A DNA stretch of 64,000 nucleotides from Leguminivora glycinivorella. Lineage: Eukaryota; Arthropoda; Insecta; Lepidoptera; Tortricidae. The stretch is from positions 13,841,549 to 13,905,548 of the forward strand of contig NC_062990.1 in the NCBI RefSeq assembly GCF_023078275.1. Reading direction: 5' to 3'. Both the position numbers and the translations under genes were made by a program. This document shows, one piece after another, positions 24,601 to 28,781 of the stretch (positions are counted from its first letter, which is position 1; each line of letters starts with the position of its first letter). The notes under the pieces are model-generated. The model saw only the letters and a list, made by a program, of their open reading frames with translations. It did not search any database and had not been told where the DNA came from.

Positions 24601-26725
24601 TCTTAGCCTTCGAAGAGATGTTGGCTCTCTGTGCTTGTTCTACCGTCTGTACAACGGGGAATGTTCTGATGAACTCTTTGACTTGGTGCCACCATCGCGC
24701 TTTTATCACCGCACCTCCCGCCAAAGAAACAAAGTTCATCCTCACTTTCTCGACACGTGGCAAACCAAGAACAAACGGGCCTCCCGCTCGTTTTTGCCCA
24801 GAACGTGCAAGTTGTGGAATGAGCTACCTTCTGAGGTGTTTCCCTTGCGCTATGACATGGGGTTCTTCAAGAAGCAGGTATTTAGGGTTTTTAAAGGTCG
24901 GCAACGCATAAGTGGCTCCCCTGATGTTGCTTATGACCATGGGCGGCGATGACTGCTTACCATCAGGCGGCTCGTCTGCTCGTTTGCTGCCTATTTCATA
25001 TACAAAAACTTGATATGATCAGGGGCCCACTTCTCAAAATTGAAATTTACAAATTACAAGCGGCCTCTCCAACTTCCAACTCTTTCTAACTTGTCAGTTA
25101 GACATTGACAACCGCTTGTAAATTGTAACTTGTAGCTTCGAGAAACGGGCCCCTGCTACCACGAGTTTTTGACAACTTAGAATATTTTACTCGATAACGT
25201 AAAGCTGAGTTTAGACCAGCAAGTTATTGCTGCAAGTTTTGAGGCGCAACTATAGGTAAGAGTGAGTGGCAAATATCTGCATCTCTTTCTTGCATATACT
25301 TCTGTCTCAAAACTTGCAGCAATAACTTGCTCGTCTAAACTCAGCTTATCAAACGTAAAAATTATGTCATTTTTGGTTCTAGTATTCTACAGACATAGTT
25401 CGAAAAGAGTTGCTTTCGTATTGTTACGGGAACGTACGAACGTGTCATGCTATTTCAGTCAGTCTCAGTACAAGACGTACCACAGAGAACCTCCTATAGA
25501 GTGGCAGTCTTGTATATTTGGTTCGCGATACGAGTCACCAGTGTTTGGGGTGCGAGGAGCGGGCGGGGAATGTGTTAAGCGCGCTGTGATTGGCCGTTTC
25601 AAGGACGGCGGGCAGTCGCGCCAGATGAAAAGGGACAGAAGTATGACTGTCCCTCTACTGACGCGTAAGTGGCCAATGTAAGTTGACCTATGCCGGCTCT
25701 GAATAAATTATAAATATGACTTATTTGTGGAATGTAATGCCGTCTGTTTTTAAATTTGAGCTTCTTGTTACCTTTCCACACCATTTCACACTACAGGTGG
25801 ACATCTTTAAGGCATCAAAATACCCTTTTCCAATTTTTTTGTGCGAAAAACACGCGCTGCTTTCGGGTCTGTTACTTGGTCGATACTGATCGGGCAGACG
25901 GGCACGGCGAGCGCCCGCGCTTATATCAGTGCAAATACTAGGAAGGCTGGCCACCGCGAGTCGTCTTGTAATAGATGTCTATAGGGGTTGGTCTGTGAGA
26001 CGTACTGACATTGACTGAACTAGTATGACAAATATGAACGTGTCCCAAAAAATACGAAAGAAACCTTTTTCGCACTACATCTCTAACCGTTTCGGTGTGC
26101 TGTTTACAAACTTTAGTTTAATTCGCAATTTAAAAATAATATATATTTTTCTTTTTTTTTCAGAAACCGTCACACGGAAGACACAAACAGTCTAAGCAAC
26201 TCTGCCTCTTCACCCCGGTTAAAGAATATTGTGTTATGCAGACGAAGGATTAGTAAAAGTAAGTATTAATTAATTAATGCATACCTACATTGAAACCACA
26301 AATCTCAAAGAAATGATTCCGTGCTAACCGAAAGATATTTTCTGCTTCGAAATATGTTTCTCTGAATTTCTATTGACCGTTTTTTCGAAAGCCGTTAAAC
26401 ATTAAAAAATAAAATTAAAAACGGTTTTCAGAAGAAATATATACTTACATAATAATATATACTGTGACGTCATCGCCCAAATCAATTGTTTAATTTTATT
26501 TTTATTATTGTTCTCTTTATTTTCTCTCTTTTTTGTTATCTAAGTTTCGTGACGCATTGGTTTTACTGTAATGTCATGTAAACATGTTTTTACTAATAAA
26601 TAAAAAAATAAATATATGTATAAAATAAACCCATGGTTTTCTTTTCCAGATTTATACTTTGCGATTGGGTGTCTCGGCGATATTCAAATTAAATAAAACA
26701 AATAAAAAAAATTGACAGTAGAATC
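619..26725 (+). CDS. Microexon gene for a Cys-x-Cys / Thr-rich protein (3' part, about 32 coding microexons)
   Basis: Not recognised as a named family. Coding exons seen (first-last base): 619-639, 7162-7188, 7580-7606, 8727-8744, 9245-9265, 10609-10623, 10911-10922, 11902-11928, 12175-12183, 12457-12468, 13024-13065, 13479-13487, 13902-13913, 14395-14421, 14831-14839, 15091-15102, 15532-15579, 15879-15914, 16988-17002, 17408-17434, 19490-19525, 19803-19811, 20009-20041, 20482-20490, 20532-20546, 22642-22698, 22973-22990, 23154-23186, 23394-23426, 23836-23856, 24261-24299, 26164-26258 (stop 26251-26253), then UTR exon 26650 onward. Each coding part is a multiple of 3 and open in phase 0, flanked by T-rich AG and GT. 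The product (about 272 residues here) has repeated C-x-C motifs joined by Thr-rich linkers, then a Lys-rich region and a tail with two Cys. The Thr/Ser runs suggest O-glycosylation and export, but no signal peptide exon lies in the window, so this is inference. Exon inclusion is predicted; some exons may be alternative or dead. Confidence 0.8.
691..878 (+). mobile_element. Non-autonomous Helitron (Lep1-like), copy 1
   Basis: Starts TCCATACTAA after an A, carries the Lep1-like internal sequence (TGTTTGTCCGTCTTTCACGG), a GC-rich terminal hairpin GCGAGCGAAGCCGCGG, and ends in TTAG before T. Helitrons insert between A and T and end in CTRR. Confidence 0.8.
879..1654. other. Unannotated intron sequence
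   Basis: AT-rich sequence with no open frame, repeat match or convincing exon that I can see. It lies in the first visible intron of the microexon gene. Confidence 0.5.
1655..4845 (+). repeat. 99-105 bp satellite with GC-rich hairpins, about 30 copies
   Basis: Each unit has GGTCACAAGAAAACGCTAAC, an A/T-rich part, then a perfect stem-loop of the form GGGGGG-CTTCG-CCCCCC and CGAGCCCCCC. Length variation comes mostly from the G/C runs. Higher-order blocks exist: the stretch around 2290-3104 (about 815 bp) recurs after 3104, and the block with TTTCTTTACCGAGCC appears near 2585, 3395 and 3725. ORFs here are repeat translations, not genes. Confidence 0.93.
4846..5860 (+). repeat. 120 bp satellite, about 8.4 copies
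   Basis: Exact 120-nt period (for example starts at 4981, 5101, 5221), more than 97 percent identical between units by eye. Because 120 is a multiple of 3, one frame is open through the array with a 40-residue repeat, but there is no start, splice or flanking context for a gene. It joins the 99-105 bp satellite directly at about 4845. Confidence 0.93.
5861..6320. other. Unannotated intron sequence
   Basis: Low-complexity AT-rich sequence; a 64-codon open frame at 6077-6271 has no supporting signal. Nothing else recognised. Confidence 0.45.
6320..6412. mobile_element. LINE/SINE 3' end fragment
   Basis: TTTATTTATTTA plus ACTTTATT and GGCGGACTTAATGCCTTAAGGC. The same tail is at 35595-35690, and a relative is at 59595-59700. 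It is the 3' end of a retroposon, inserted in reverse. Confidence 0.6.
6500..6790. mobile_element. Interspersed repeat B, copy 1
   Basis: About 280 bp shared with 48105-48740 (ACTTGACTGTA, GACGTCACTCAATTCGATTTC, AAGAAGCTGAT, ACTAGGAGGCA). The second copy carries a MITE inside it. Confidence 0.7.
6842..7115 (+). mobile_element. tRNA-derived SINE-1, 5' truncated
   Basis: Keeps the B box (GGTTCGAACCC) followed by CTCGTACCAATGAG, the body (GAAGGAAAACATCGTGAGGAAACC), and the tail GCCGGGATAACGCATGGAGG. The full copy at 57214 shows the complete head. Confidence 0.85.
7162..7188 (+). CDS. Microexon b (KAECDCRKE)
   Basis: 27 nt, acceptor TGTTTCAG, donor GTAGGA. Encodes KAECDCRKE. The C-x-C pair lies within one exon here; in later modules an intron falls between the two Cys codons. 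Confidence 0.78.
7285..7413. mobile_element. Palindromic MITE (hairpin)
   Basis: CCACGACATTGGTCTAAGCG is answered by its inverse at the right end. It lies in the intron between microexons b and c and explains the opposed open frames there. Confidence 0.75.
7580..7606 (+). CDS. Microexon c (PTIKTYRGK)
   Basis: 27 nt after a TTTTTTTTAG acceptor, donor GTATGT. Encodes PTIKTYRGK, in the position of a Thr-containing linker after the C-x-C exon. Confidence 0.75.
7862..8050 (-). mobile_element. tRNA-derived SINE-2, partial
   Basis: Reverse orientation: CACAGATTGACTGAGTCCCA, GTTGTGGGTACTCAGACAACG, AACATCCATGACT, CAAATATCTGTGCTCATC. The tRNA-like head is mostly lost. Confidence 0.7.
8051..8519. other. 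Unannotated intron sequence
   Basis: AT-rich; no feature recognised. Confidence 0.4.
8520..8700 (+). mobile_element. Retroposon 3' tail
   Basis: GAGTTTCTTGCCGGTCCCAT, GGTTAGAGCCGGCGTAGC, TATTTGACGTTCATATGCGC and an AATAAATATTTCAT end: a common lepidopteran non-LTR 3' end, by recall of the sequence type. Confidence 0.55.
8727..8744 (+). CDS. Microexon d (EDCIPR)
   Basis: 18 nt, acceptor ATTCCTTACAG, donor GTAAAA. Encodes EDCIPR, with the same D-C start as the 9-nt exons downstream. Confidence 0.72.
8853..8970. mobile_element. Small palindromic MITE
   Basis: GTGCCACTTGCACCAAC and GGGTTAA at left; inverse TTAA...GGTGCAAATGGGCC at right. Confidence 0.65.
9245..9265 (+). CDS. Microexon e (PTTKATP)
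   Basis: 21 nt, acceptor AATTATTTTAG, donor GTAAGT. Encodes PTTKATP, a Thr-rich linker ending in Pro like the later linker exons. Confidence 0.75.
9328..9478. mobile_element. Palindromic MITE family C, copy 1
   Basis: Arms with CTCTGTCAAACAAGTCTGTC and inverse; centre GGGTGCTAGAGAAAAGGATA. The second copy is at 62628-62772. Confidence 0.78.
9481..9602. mobile_element. MITE family D, copy 1
   Basis: Contains CTTGTACTGAGACTGACTGA and ATAGCATGACACGTTCGTA. Other copies: 25383-26090 (interrupted) and 52958-53113. Confidence 0.7.
9738..10009. mobile_element. Nested palindromes: MITE E carrying MITE F
   Basis: Outer arms TACAGTCGCCGTCAAAAATA / inverse at 10009. Inner perfect hairpin 9851-9976 (GGAAGCTTGGTCGCGC...; GTCCCTATCGCACT and inverse). 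The inner family recurs at 11645-11735 and 14155-14255. Confidence 0.75.
10265..10400. mobile_element. Interspersed repeat G fragment
   Basis: CTACGTCGGTGGCAAACAAG, GGTCACCGTAACCTATGGA, TGCGCGTTGCCACCCCATTAG, shared with 53805-53935 and, in part, 53688-53730. It is followed by TTCAGCTTTCAAACAAAAAA, a piece related to 59380-59580. Confidence 0.65.
10609..10623 (+). CDS. Microexon f (DSNCE), module 1
   Basis: 15 nt, acceptor CTGATTTCAG, donor GTATATG. Encodes DSNCE. Acceptor and donor flanks (TTTTCTGATTTCAG, GTATAT, ACACAC) are repeated at exons 12175, 13479 and 14831, so this is the first copy of the duplicated module. Confidence 0.82.
10911..10922 (+). CDS. Microexon g (CKDM), module 1
   Basis: 12 nt, acceptor CCTCCTTTCAG, donor GTAAGG. 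Encodes CKDM; joined to the previous exon it makes N-C-E-C-K, a C-x-C motif split by an intron. Confidence 0.8.
11169..11285 (-). mobile_element. tRNA-derived SINE-2, short copy
   Basis: Reverse: CCGGGATTCGAACCCGGGA (B box arm) and GGCCAGACCGGTCGTC head. Confidence 0.75.
11645..11735. mobile_element. MITE family F, degraded copy
   Basis: GGTCGCGTGATTAACAATAT and CAAGTGCGATAGGGACG match the inner hairpin at 9851-9976. Confidence 0.6.
11902..11928 (+). CDS. Microexon h (TTTTEKSSP), module 1
   Basis: 27 nt after a long T-tract and CAG, donor GTAGGG. Encodes TTTTEKSSP. About 250 nt of downstream intron is repeated after exons 13024 and 14395. Confidence 0.85.
12175..12183 (+). CDS. Microexon i (DCV), module 2
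   Basis: 9 nt, acceptor CTGATTTCAG, donor GTATAT. Encodes DCV. Confidence 0.8.
12457..12468 (+). CDS. Microexon j (CEHK), module 2
   Basis: 12 nt, acceptor TTCTTTCAG, donor GTAAAC. Encodes CEHK, completing D-C-V-C-E with the previous exon. Confidence 0.82.
12692..12922. mobile_element. MITE family A, partial copy
   Basis: One long arm and the inner palindrome (CAGATGGCCCTCCGAAGGTT) of family A. Confidence 0.75.
13024..13065 (+). CDS. Microexon k (Thr-rich linker), module 2
   Basis: 42 nt, acceptor TTTCTTTTCAG, donor GTAGGG. Encodes PAPTTTTSTRKPSP, the longer homologue of TTTTEKSSP. Confidence 0.85.
13253..13397. mobile_element. Palindromic MITE family H, copy 1
   Basis: AAAGCCTGACCAG at left and CTGGTCAGGCTTTA at right; GCGCCATGTTGCGGAATTTC inside. 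It lies within module 3's intron. Copy 2 is at 49540-50365, interrupted. Confidence 0.8.
13479..13487 (+). CDS. Microexon l (DCV), module 3
   Basis: 9 nt, identical to exon 12175-12183, same acceptor and GTATAT donor. Confidence 0.8.
13902..13913 (+). CDS. Microexon m (CEPK), module 3
   Basis: 12 nt, acceptor CTTTTTTCAG, donor GTAAAT. Encodes CEPK. Confidence 0.82.
14155..14260. mobile_element. MITE family F, degraded copy
   Basis: GGCAAGCACGGTCGCGTGAT and CTATTTGTAAGT.GGATAGGGACG match 9851-9976. Confidence 0.55.
14395..14421 (+). CDS. Microexon n (TTTTEKSSK), module 3
   Basis: 27 nt, acceptor TTTTTTTTTCAG, donor GTAGGG. Encodes TTTTEKSSK, nearly identical to exon 11902-11928. Confidence 0.85.
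14596..14773 (+). mobile_element. Non-autonomous Helitron (Lep1-like), copy 2
   Basis: TCCATACTAATAAAATAAAT start, GCGAGCGAAGCCGCGGGC hairpin, AAAAGCTAG end followed by T. Confidence 0.85.
14831..14839 (+). CDS. Microexon o (DCE), module 4
   Basis: 9 nt, acceptor CCGATTTCAG, donor GTATAT. Encodes DCE. Confidence 0.8.
15091..15102 (+). CDS. Microexon p (CKTE), module 4
   Basis: 12 nt, acceptor CTCTTTTCAG, donor GTAAAA. Encodes CKTE, completing D-C-E-C-K. Confidence 0.82.
15416..15502. mobile_element. Short hairpin element
   Basis: ACAACTT..CTTGTCGCGCGAGTCCATAC and its inverse around a short loop. Confidence 0.65.
15532..15579 (+). CDS. Microexon q (Thr-rich linker), module 4
   Basis: 48 nt, acceptor TTTTTTTTCAG, donor GTAGGA. 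Encodes SSTTRTTKMITWKPLP, a lengthened Thr-rich linker. Confidence 0.85.
15879..15914 (+). CDS. Microexon r (ESQDKTGSGCKT), module 5
   Basis: 36 nt, acceptor TTTATTTCAG, donor GTATAA. Takes the D-C-x position in a diverged module. Confidence 0.78.
16020..16150 (+). mobile_element. Penelope-like terminal fragment
   Basis: GAGACCACGGGGACAACG, CCTTGAAACGTTGGAGG and ACGCGATTAAGTCCCG match the terminal-repeat style of the Penelope-like segments at 31.3, 47.3 and 49.9 kb. Confidence 0.5.
16158..16400. mobile_element. Imperfect palindromic MITE
   Basis: CTCTTTCGATTCTAAAGGAG at left; inverse CTCCTATTAGAATCGAAAGAG at right. A relative with CTCTTTCGATCCTAAT is near 20110-20300. Confidence 0.6.
16499..16716 (-). 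mobile_element. tRNA-derived SINE-2 copy
   Basis: Reverse: TGTGGGTACTTAGACAACG, CAGGAACAAATATACCTG, TATCGGGATTTGAACCGAGG, GGCTTAGCAGGCAGGGTG. Confidence 0.75.
16988..17002 (+). CDS. Microexon s (CKKQE), module 5
   Basis: 15 nt, acceptor CTTTTTTCAG, donor GTAAAC. Encodes CKKQE; with exon r it forms C-x-x-C. Confidence 0.8.
17408..17434 (+). CDS. Microexon t (SENSGAKCE)
   Basis: 27 nt, acceptor TTGTTTCAG, donor GTAAAT. Encodes SENSGAKCE. Confidence 0.72.
17448..17592. mobile_element. Palindromic MITE family I, copy 1
   Basis: CCCCCTTATTCATAAA at left, inverse at right; centre ACACCAATATGTCGGAAAGG. Copy 2 is at 44358-44501; a broken relative is at 16728-16945. Confidence 0.8.
17925..18230. 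mobile_element. Retroposon fragment
   Basis: GACAGTCATTGACTTGAAGC, CTCCCAGCGATACCTGGGTC: sequence of a common lepidopteran LINE 3' type; no frame survives. Confidence 0.4.
18260..18315 (+). pseudogene. Off-phase exon-like unit, likely dead Thr-rich linker exon
   Basis: Good splice signals (T-tract plus CAG; GTAAAT donor) but 56 nt, not a multiple of 3. The frame resembling exon 15532-15579 (it ends KIWFKPLL against ITWKPLP) has a TAA near its 5' end. The other open frame would create TGA at the junction with exon 19490. I read it as a decayed copy, a skipped exon, or a sequencing indel. Confidence 0.5.
18343..18600 (+). mobile_element. tRNA-derived SINE-2, long copy
   Basis: Head CTCTGGCTCAGTCGGTAGTG (A box), CTGTTAA like a tRNA-Asn anticodon loop, GGGTTCGAATCCCGG (B box). 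Body ATATTTGTTCCTGAGTCATA and tail CAAGCTTTGCTTAGTTTGGG. Confidence 0.82.
19490..19525 (+). CDS. Microexon u (TSDEFISKDPNN)
   Basis: 36 nt, acceptor TTATTTTCAG, donor GTAGGT. Encodes TSDEFISKDPNN; from here on the peptides lose the C-x-C/Thr pattern. Confidence 0.72.
19668..19732. repeat. Perfect hairpin
   Basis: AAAAAAGACTCCGCGAGAC...GGTGAC, loop TAG, inverse to GTCTTTTTTT. It looks like a MITE core. Confidence 0.6.
19803..19811 (+). CDS. Microexon v (FFK)
   Basis: 9 nt, acceptor AAATTACAG, donor GTATGG. Encodes FFK; looks like a relative of the 9-nt LLK exon at 20482. Confidence 0.6.
19942..19959. repeat. Poly-C run (18 C)
   Basis: Eighteen C in a row; the length is prone to sequencing error. 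Confidence 0.9.
20009..20041 (+). CDS. Microexon w (KPLAVQVNNGQ)
   Basis: 33 nt, acceptor GTTTCTTTCAG, donor GTAACA. Encodes KPLAVQVNNGQ. Confidence 0.74.
20482..20490 (+). CDS. Microexon x (LLK)
   Basis: 9 nt, acceptor TTTTTTTTACAG, donor GTACAG. Encodes LLK. Only 41 nt separate it from the next candidate exon, so the two may be alternatives. Confidence 0.6.
20532..20546 (+). CDS. Microexon y (DATQK)
   Basis: 15 nt, acceptor TCCATTTTTAG, donor GTAGAT. Encodes DATQK. Confidence 0.58.
20680..21955 (-). mobile_element. 5'-truncated non-LTR retrotransposon (LINE)
   Basis: On minus, the coding part is the C-terminal half of a reverse transcriptase, followed by about 430 nt of 3' untranslated sequence. 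It stops abruptly at about 21955 in mid-RT, the usual 5' truncation. It sits in the intron between microexons y and z, antisense to the gene. Confidence 0.85.
21118..21951 (-). CDS. Reverse transcriptase, C-terminal part (LINE)
   Basis: 277 codons open. Visible RT motifs: GVRQGGITSPRLFNLY (finger/palm), FSYADDMVLLAPS with the catalytic ADD (polymerase motif C), GLRYNASKSEFLIF and HFKYLGHWV. The clade is uncertain, perhaps CR1-like. The endonuclease and N-terminal RT are missing, so it cannot be autonomous. The first Met is not a true start; the frame simply opens at the truncation. Confidence 0.9.
   Translation of the reverse strand: MQIRIKEEYGLECGVRQGGITSPRLFNLYVNGLIEELSSANVGCSVDGVCMNNFSYADDMVLLAPSLGALQTLIGVCERYAGSHGLRYNASKSEFLIFKAGTKTYETLPPITLCGTNLNRVTHFKYLGHWVTEDLSDNMDIERERRALSVRCNMLARRFSGCTKGVKVTLFRAYCQCFYTCNLWVNYTQRTYSALRVQYNNAFRMLLGLPRWCSASGMFAEASVDGFHAIIRKRCASLLNRLKGSPSSILRVFARRWDSPMMRRWIGLHSSLVNYDY
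22170..22330 (+). mobile_element. SINE-2 3' part
   Basis: ATATCGTCGCTTAGCACCCA, TAGTACAAGCTTTGCTTAG, GATCTGTGAATGGTGTCCCC; the tRNA head is absent. Confidence 0.75.
22376..22492. mobile_element. MITE family A, half copy
   Basis: GCGATACAAATGCGTAAAAA to CGCACGTGTAT; one arm only. Confidence 0.7.
22642..22698 (+). CDS. Exon z (57 nt, basic/aromatic)
   Basis: 57 nt, acceptor TTTATTTCCAG, donor GTTTGT. Encodes IQVKKQKVTFQYFNERLRQ, the longest internal exon. The LINE copy at 20.7-21.96 kb lies in the intron just upstream. Confidence 0.75.
22973..22990 (+). CDS. Microexon aa (VISKQA)
   Basis: 18 nt, acceptor TCTTTTCTAG, donor GTATGT. Encodes VISKQA. Confidence 0.68.
23154..23186 (+). CDS. Microexon bb (LNKLAKKLKKP)
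   Basis: 33 nt, acceptor poly-T plus CAG, donor GTTAGT. Encodes LNKLAKKLKKP, a cationic amphipathic stretch. Confidence 0.75.
23394..23426 (+). CDS. Microexon cc (ITNKEKDDALK)
   Basis: 33 nt, acceptor TTTTACCTTTAG, donor GTATTT. Encodes ITNKEKDDALK. Confidence 0.74.
23695..23740 (+). CDS. Off-phase exon starting with ATG: possible alternative signal-peptide exon
   Basis: 46 nt between acceptor TTCTTACAG and donor GTAATT. It begins exactly with ATG and reads M-VCILIILLILKTTK, a short hydrophobic core like a signal peptide. Ending in phase 1, it would read the next exons (23836, 24261, 26164) in a different frame, which is also open and stops at a TAA early in exon 26164. It may therefore be the start of an alternative transcript for a small basic secreted peptide. 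Alternatively it is skipped, dead, or carries an indel. Confidence 0.5.
23836..23856 (+). CDS. Microexon dd (LAYLASK)
   Basis: 21 nt, acceptor ATTTTTAG, donor GTAAGA. Phase 0 encodes LAYLASK; phase 1 (after exon 23695) is also open. Confidence 0.74.
23870..24185 (+). mobile_element. Interspersed repeat J, copy 1
   Basis: About 310 bp shared with 42640-42950 and 55405-55720 (GTATAGACAGATAAAGTCTA, GGTACGGTGGCCTAGATGGC, AATACTCGATCCTCTTTG). The family's ends are not defined further. Confidence 0.75.
24261..24299 (+). CDS. Microexon ee (EAVKQDIKAPSKK)
   Basis: 39 nt, acceptor TTTTTCCCTTAG, donor GTAAGA. Phase 0 encodes EAVKQDIKAPSKK; phase 1 is also open. Confidence 0.78.
24395..25012 (+). mobile_element. 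LINE 3' fragment (jockey-like)
   Basis: Holds the RT C-terminal tail ORF and the 3' end CCATCAGGCGGCTCGTCTGC typical of these elements. Inserted in the last coding intron of the microexon gene, same strand. Confidence 0.8.
24404..24952 (+). CDS. LINE reverse transcriptase C-terminal remnant
   Basis: 182 codons. SHLWSGAPKYQLLPFDSIQ, LRRDVGSLCLFYRLYNGECS, FLPRTCKLWNELPSEVFP: the conserved tail of jockey-clade RT proteins, downstream of the catalytic domain. No catalytic residues remain. Confidence 0.82.
   Translation: MLVAILSRNKPSAAERNGTISHLIKFSQFSHLWSGAPKYQLLPFDSIQRRAIRIVGDPDLTAGLDPLSLRRDVGSLCLFYRLYNGECSDELFDLVPPSRFYHRTSRQRNKVHPHFLDTWQTKNKRASRSFLPRTCKLWNELPSEVFPLRYDMGFFKKQVFRVFKGRQRISGSPDVAYDHGRR
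25020..25154. mobile_element. Palindromic MITE family K, copy 1
   Basis: AGGGGCCCACTTCTCAAAAT at left, inverse at right. Copy 2 is at 51676-51802. Confidence 0.78.
25202..25352. mobile_element. Palindromic MITE
   Basis: AAGCTGAGTTTAGACCAGCA (left) and inverse (right), arms about 55 bp. Confidence 0.75.
25383..26090. mobile_element. MITE family D, copy 2, interrupted
   Basis: Family D ends at 25383-25485 and 25990-26090; about 500 bp of other DNA, including a THAP-like frame, lies between them. Confidence 0.55.
25722..25805 (-). pseudogene. THAP zinc-finger N-terminus remnant
   Basis: Minus strand reads M-STCSVKWCGKVTRSSN then GITFHK and a stop. The C-x4-C start and the GITFHK ending fit the beginning of a THAP domain (found in P-element-type transposases and host DNA-binding proteins). 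The rest of the domain is missing. Likely part of a DNA transposon. Confidence 0.5.
26164..26258 (+). CDS. Last coding exon with stop codon
   Basis: Acceptor CTTTTTTTTTCAG, donor GTAAGT at 26259. In phase 0 it encodes 29 residues, beginning KPSHGRHKQSKQLC and ending EYCVMQTKD before TAG at 26251-26253. Two Cys lie 11 residues apart. The donor falls 5 nt after the stop, so the remaining 3' UTR is on the next exon; at that distance it would not be expected to trigger nonsense-mediated decay. Confidence 0.82.
26650..26725 (+). other. 3' UTR exon and polyadenylation signals of the microexon gene
   Basis: Acceptor TTCTTTTCCAG at 26649, then about 75 nt with AATAAA at 26692-26697 and again at 26701-26706. 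No ORF. This marks the end of the plus-strand transcript. Confidence 0.65.
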
Positions 26726-26902
26726 ATTTTTTATTACAATCATTTTTTTATTCGTAAAAATAATTAATCAAGAACAATCAATCAACCATTAAAAAAACAA
26801 GGACAATCGGTGACACTTCGTGGGGATCGAACTCAGCAAATAAGTTTATTCGAAACACAGTTTCTAAACAATGCTTCGTAATGATACGATTTTTGAGAAA
26901 AA

Positions 26903-27345
26903 AATAGTTATTTGTTATACAAGGGGGCAAAGTTGTATTTTAACGCCGAGTGTGGAATTGAAAAACGAGTAAGGGAAAGGATTCTATAGTTGAACCACGA
27001 GCGAAGCGAGTGGTTCGAGAATAGAATCCTGAACTTGCGAGTTTTTTAACACACGAGAAGTAGAATACATTTGCACCCGAGTGTAACACAAAACTTTTCC
27101 CCTCACTATAGCGAGGAAACTACAACGCAAAAAATGCGTTTATCATTGCTTCCAGTAGTTCCACAGGTGGTAAATCATCTTATTTACTAGATTCACCTAC
27201 TTTTATCAATTTTAAAGCAGTTAATTTAATTTTATTCAAGGTCAAATTACTTTACCCACTAGTGGATAAAATGCGTTTTTACCCGCTGGTATTGAAGGAC
27301 AAAACACGTGTTTCCGAGCTAGTGAGGGAGAAAAATATAAACCGC
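26903..27345. mobile_element. Interspersed repeat L, copy 1
   Basis: About 440 bp (CAAAGTTGTATTTTAACGCC, GAACCACGAGCGAAGCGAGT, AAATGCGTTTTTACCCGCTG) found inverted at 30918-31318 and in part at 56475-57157. Confidence 0.78.
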
Positions 27346-27474
27346 GTTTCGTAATAAAAATGTTTATAGTGAATACGCACCTATAGATAGAGCTAGCGAA
27401 TGTAACGTTGGCTAGGTACCCTGTACCTGTCTTTACGTTGTGTGTGTCACAGTGCGGCCTGTCCAATAACTTGG

Positions 27475-27580
27475 GGCGTAGCCGAATGGCATTTCTGCGA
27501 CGCCAAACGCCACCGAAACGCTAATCTACGAAATAGATATTGTTGTTAGCGTTTGTGCATTCTCGGTTTCGCACACTAGT
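27475..27580. mobile_element. MITE family M, copy 1
   Basis: GCCGAATGGCATTTCTGCGA left; GTTAGCGTTTGTGCATTC right. A relative is at 34668-34792. Confidence 0.6.
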
Positions 27581-27617
27581 TACAAAACCCATATATGCCA
27601 TATAAAACAATAAATAA

Positions 27618-27857
27618 ATAAATAAATATTGGGACACCGTACACAGATCAACTTAGCCCCAAACTAAGCAAAGCTTGTACTATGGGTGGTGCTAATCGAC
27701 GATATTCACACTTCAATAGATAAACACATACTTAAATACATAGAAAACATCCATGACTCAGGAACAAATATCTGTGCTCATCACACAAATAAATGCCCTT
27801 ACCAGGACCGCGGCTTAGCAGGCAGGGTCACTACCGACTGAGCCAGACTGGTCGTCA
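27618..27857 (-). mobile_element. tRNA-derived SINE-2 copy
   Basis: Reverse: GATCAACTTAGCCCCAAACT, TCATCACACAAATAAATGCC, GGCTTAGCAGGCAGGGTCAC. The B-box arm is partly deleted. Confidence 0.8.
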
Positions 27858-28781
27858 AATATATAATGAAATGTATACAAACATGTTTGATATTTCCTCA
27901 TGTGATTCCCCGCTAAGTTATTTATAAATTATTGATAAGATTTCCTTGAGTTCTTGTGGTCATGTTGGATAAGACGAACGTGCGATAGTGACCGTTAAAT
28001 ATAGGTAAGATTTTAATATTTCTATTACTTTTTATACTATGCCGGTGGCAAACAAGCCTGCATCTCAAGGGGTTAACCTACCATTTTATTTGTGATAGCA
28101 TGCATTTGATTACACTGACTTCGCATTTTATTTCATTTCTTAATTTTATTGTGTTTTGTGTATTTCTATTTGTAAATGACGATCCTTATTGGGAGAAAAT
28201 ATTCATTTTATTATTTTCAATTTATAATGTAATTTTCGACGATCATGATGAGAAGATAAACATAACTTTGGCATGTAACAAATTTATAGTGTAATTTTTA
28301 TCATGAAATAAAGAAATCTAAATCTAAATCTATATGGGATTTGACAGATGACAGCCCACTATGAAGTGGGCCTTAAATAACAGATCGTTGTAATAATAAT
28401 GTCAAATCTGAACGCGCCTTGACATAAATTGTCAATCAAAATTCATTTCACCATGAAACGTCAAACAATACCCACTTATATAATTATCCTCGACAAATAA
28501 TTTCTGAATAAAACTTTATAGCTACGATTTAAAAATAAAGATAAAAATTATTTTCCGAGTTTAGCTCCTTGCTAGAGTGCCCATAAAACTAGTGACCAGG
28601 GTTACCCATTTATAAGAAATTATCTTCGGGGGAAATGCAACATAATTGTGTTTGGACTCCTCAGAATTCTTTTAATTAGTATTAAGTTAAAAGAAAAAAA
28701 AGTGTAGTCGAGGACTAATCCTGCAAGTGTTAACTGATTTCATTGCTACAACTTGCTTTTCTCTTATTTACAGATATTGTC

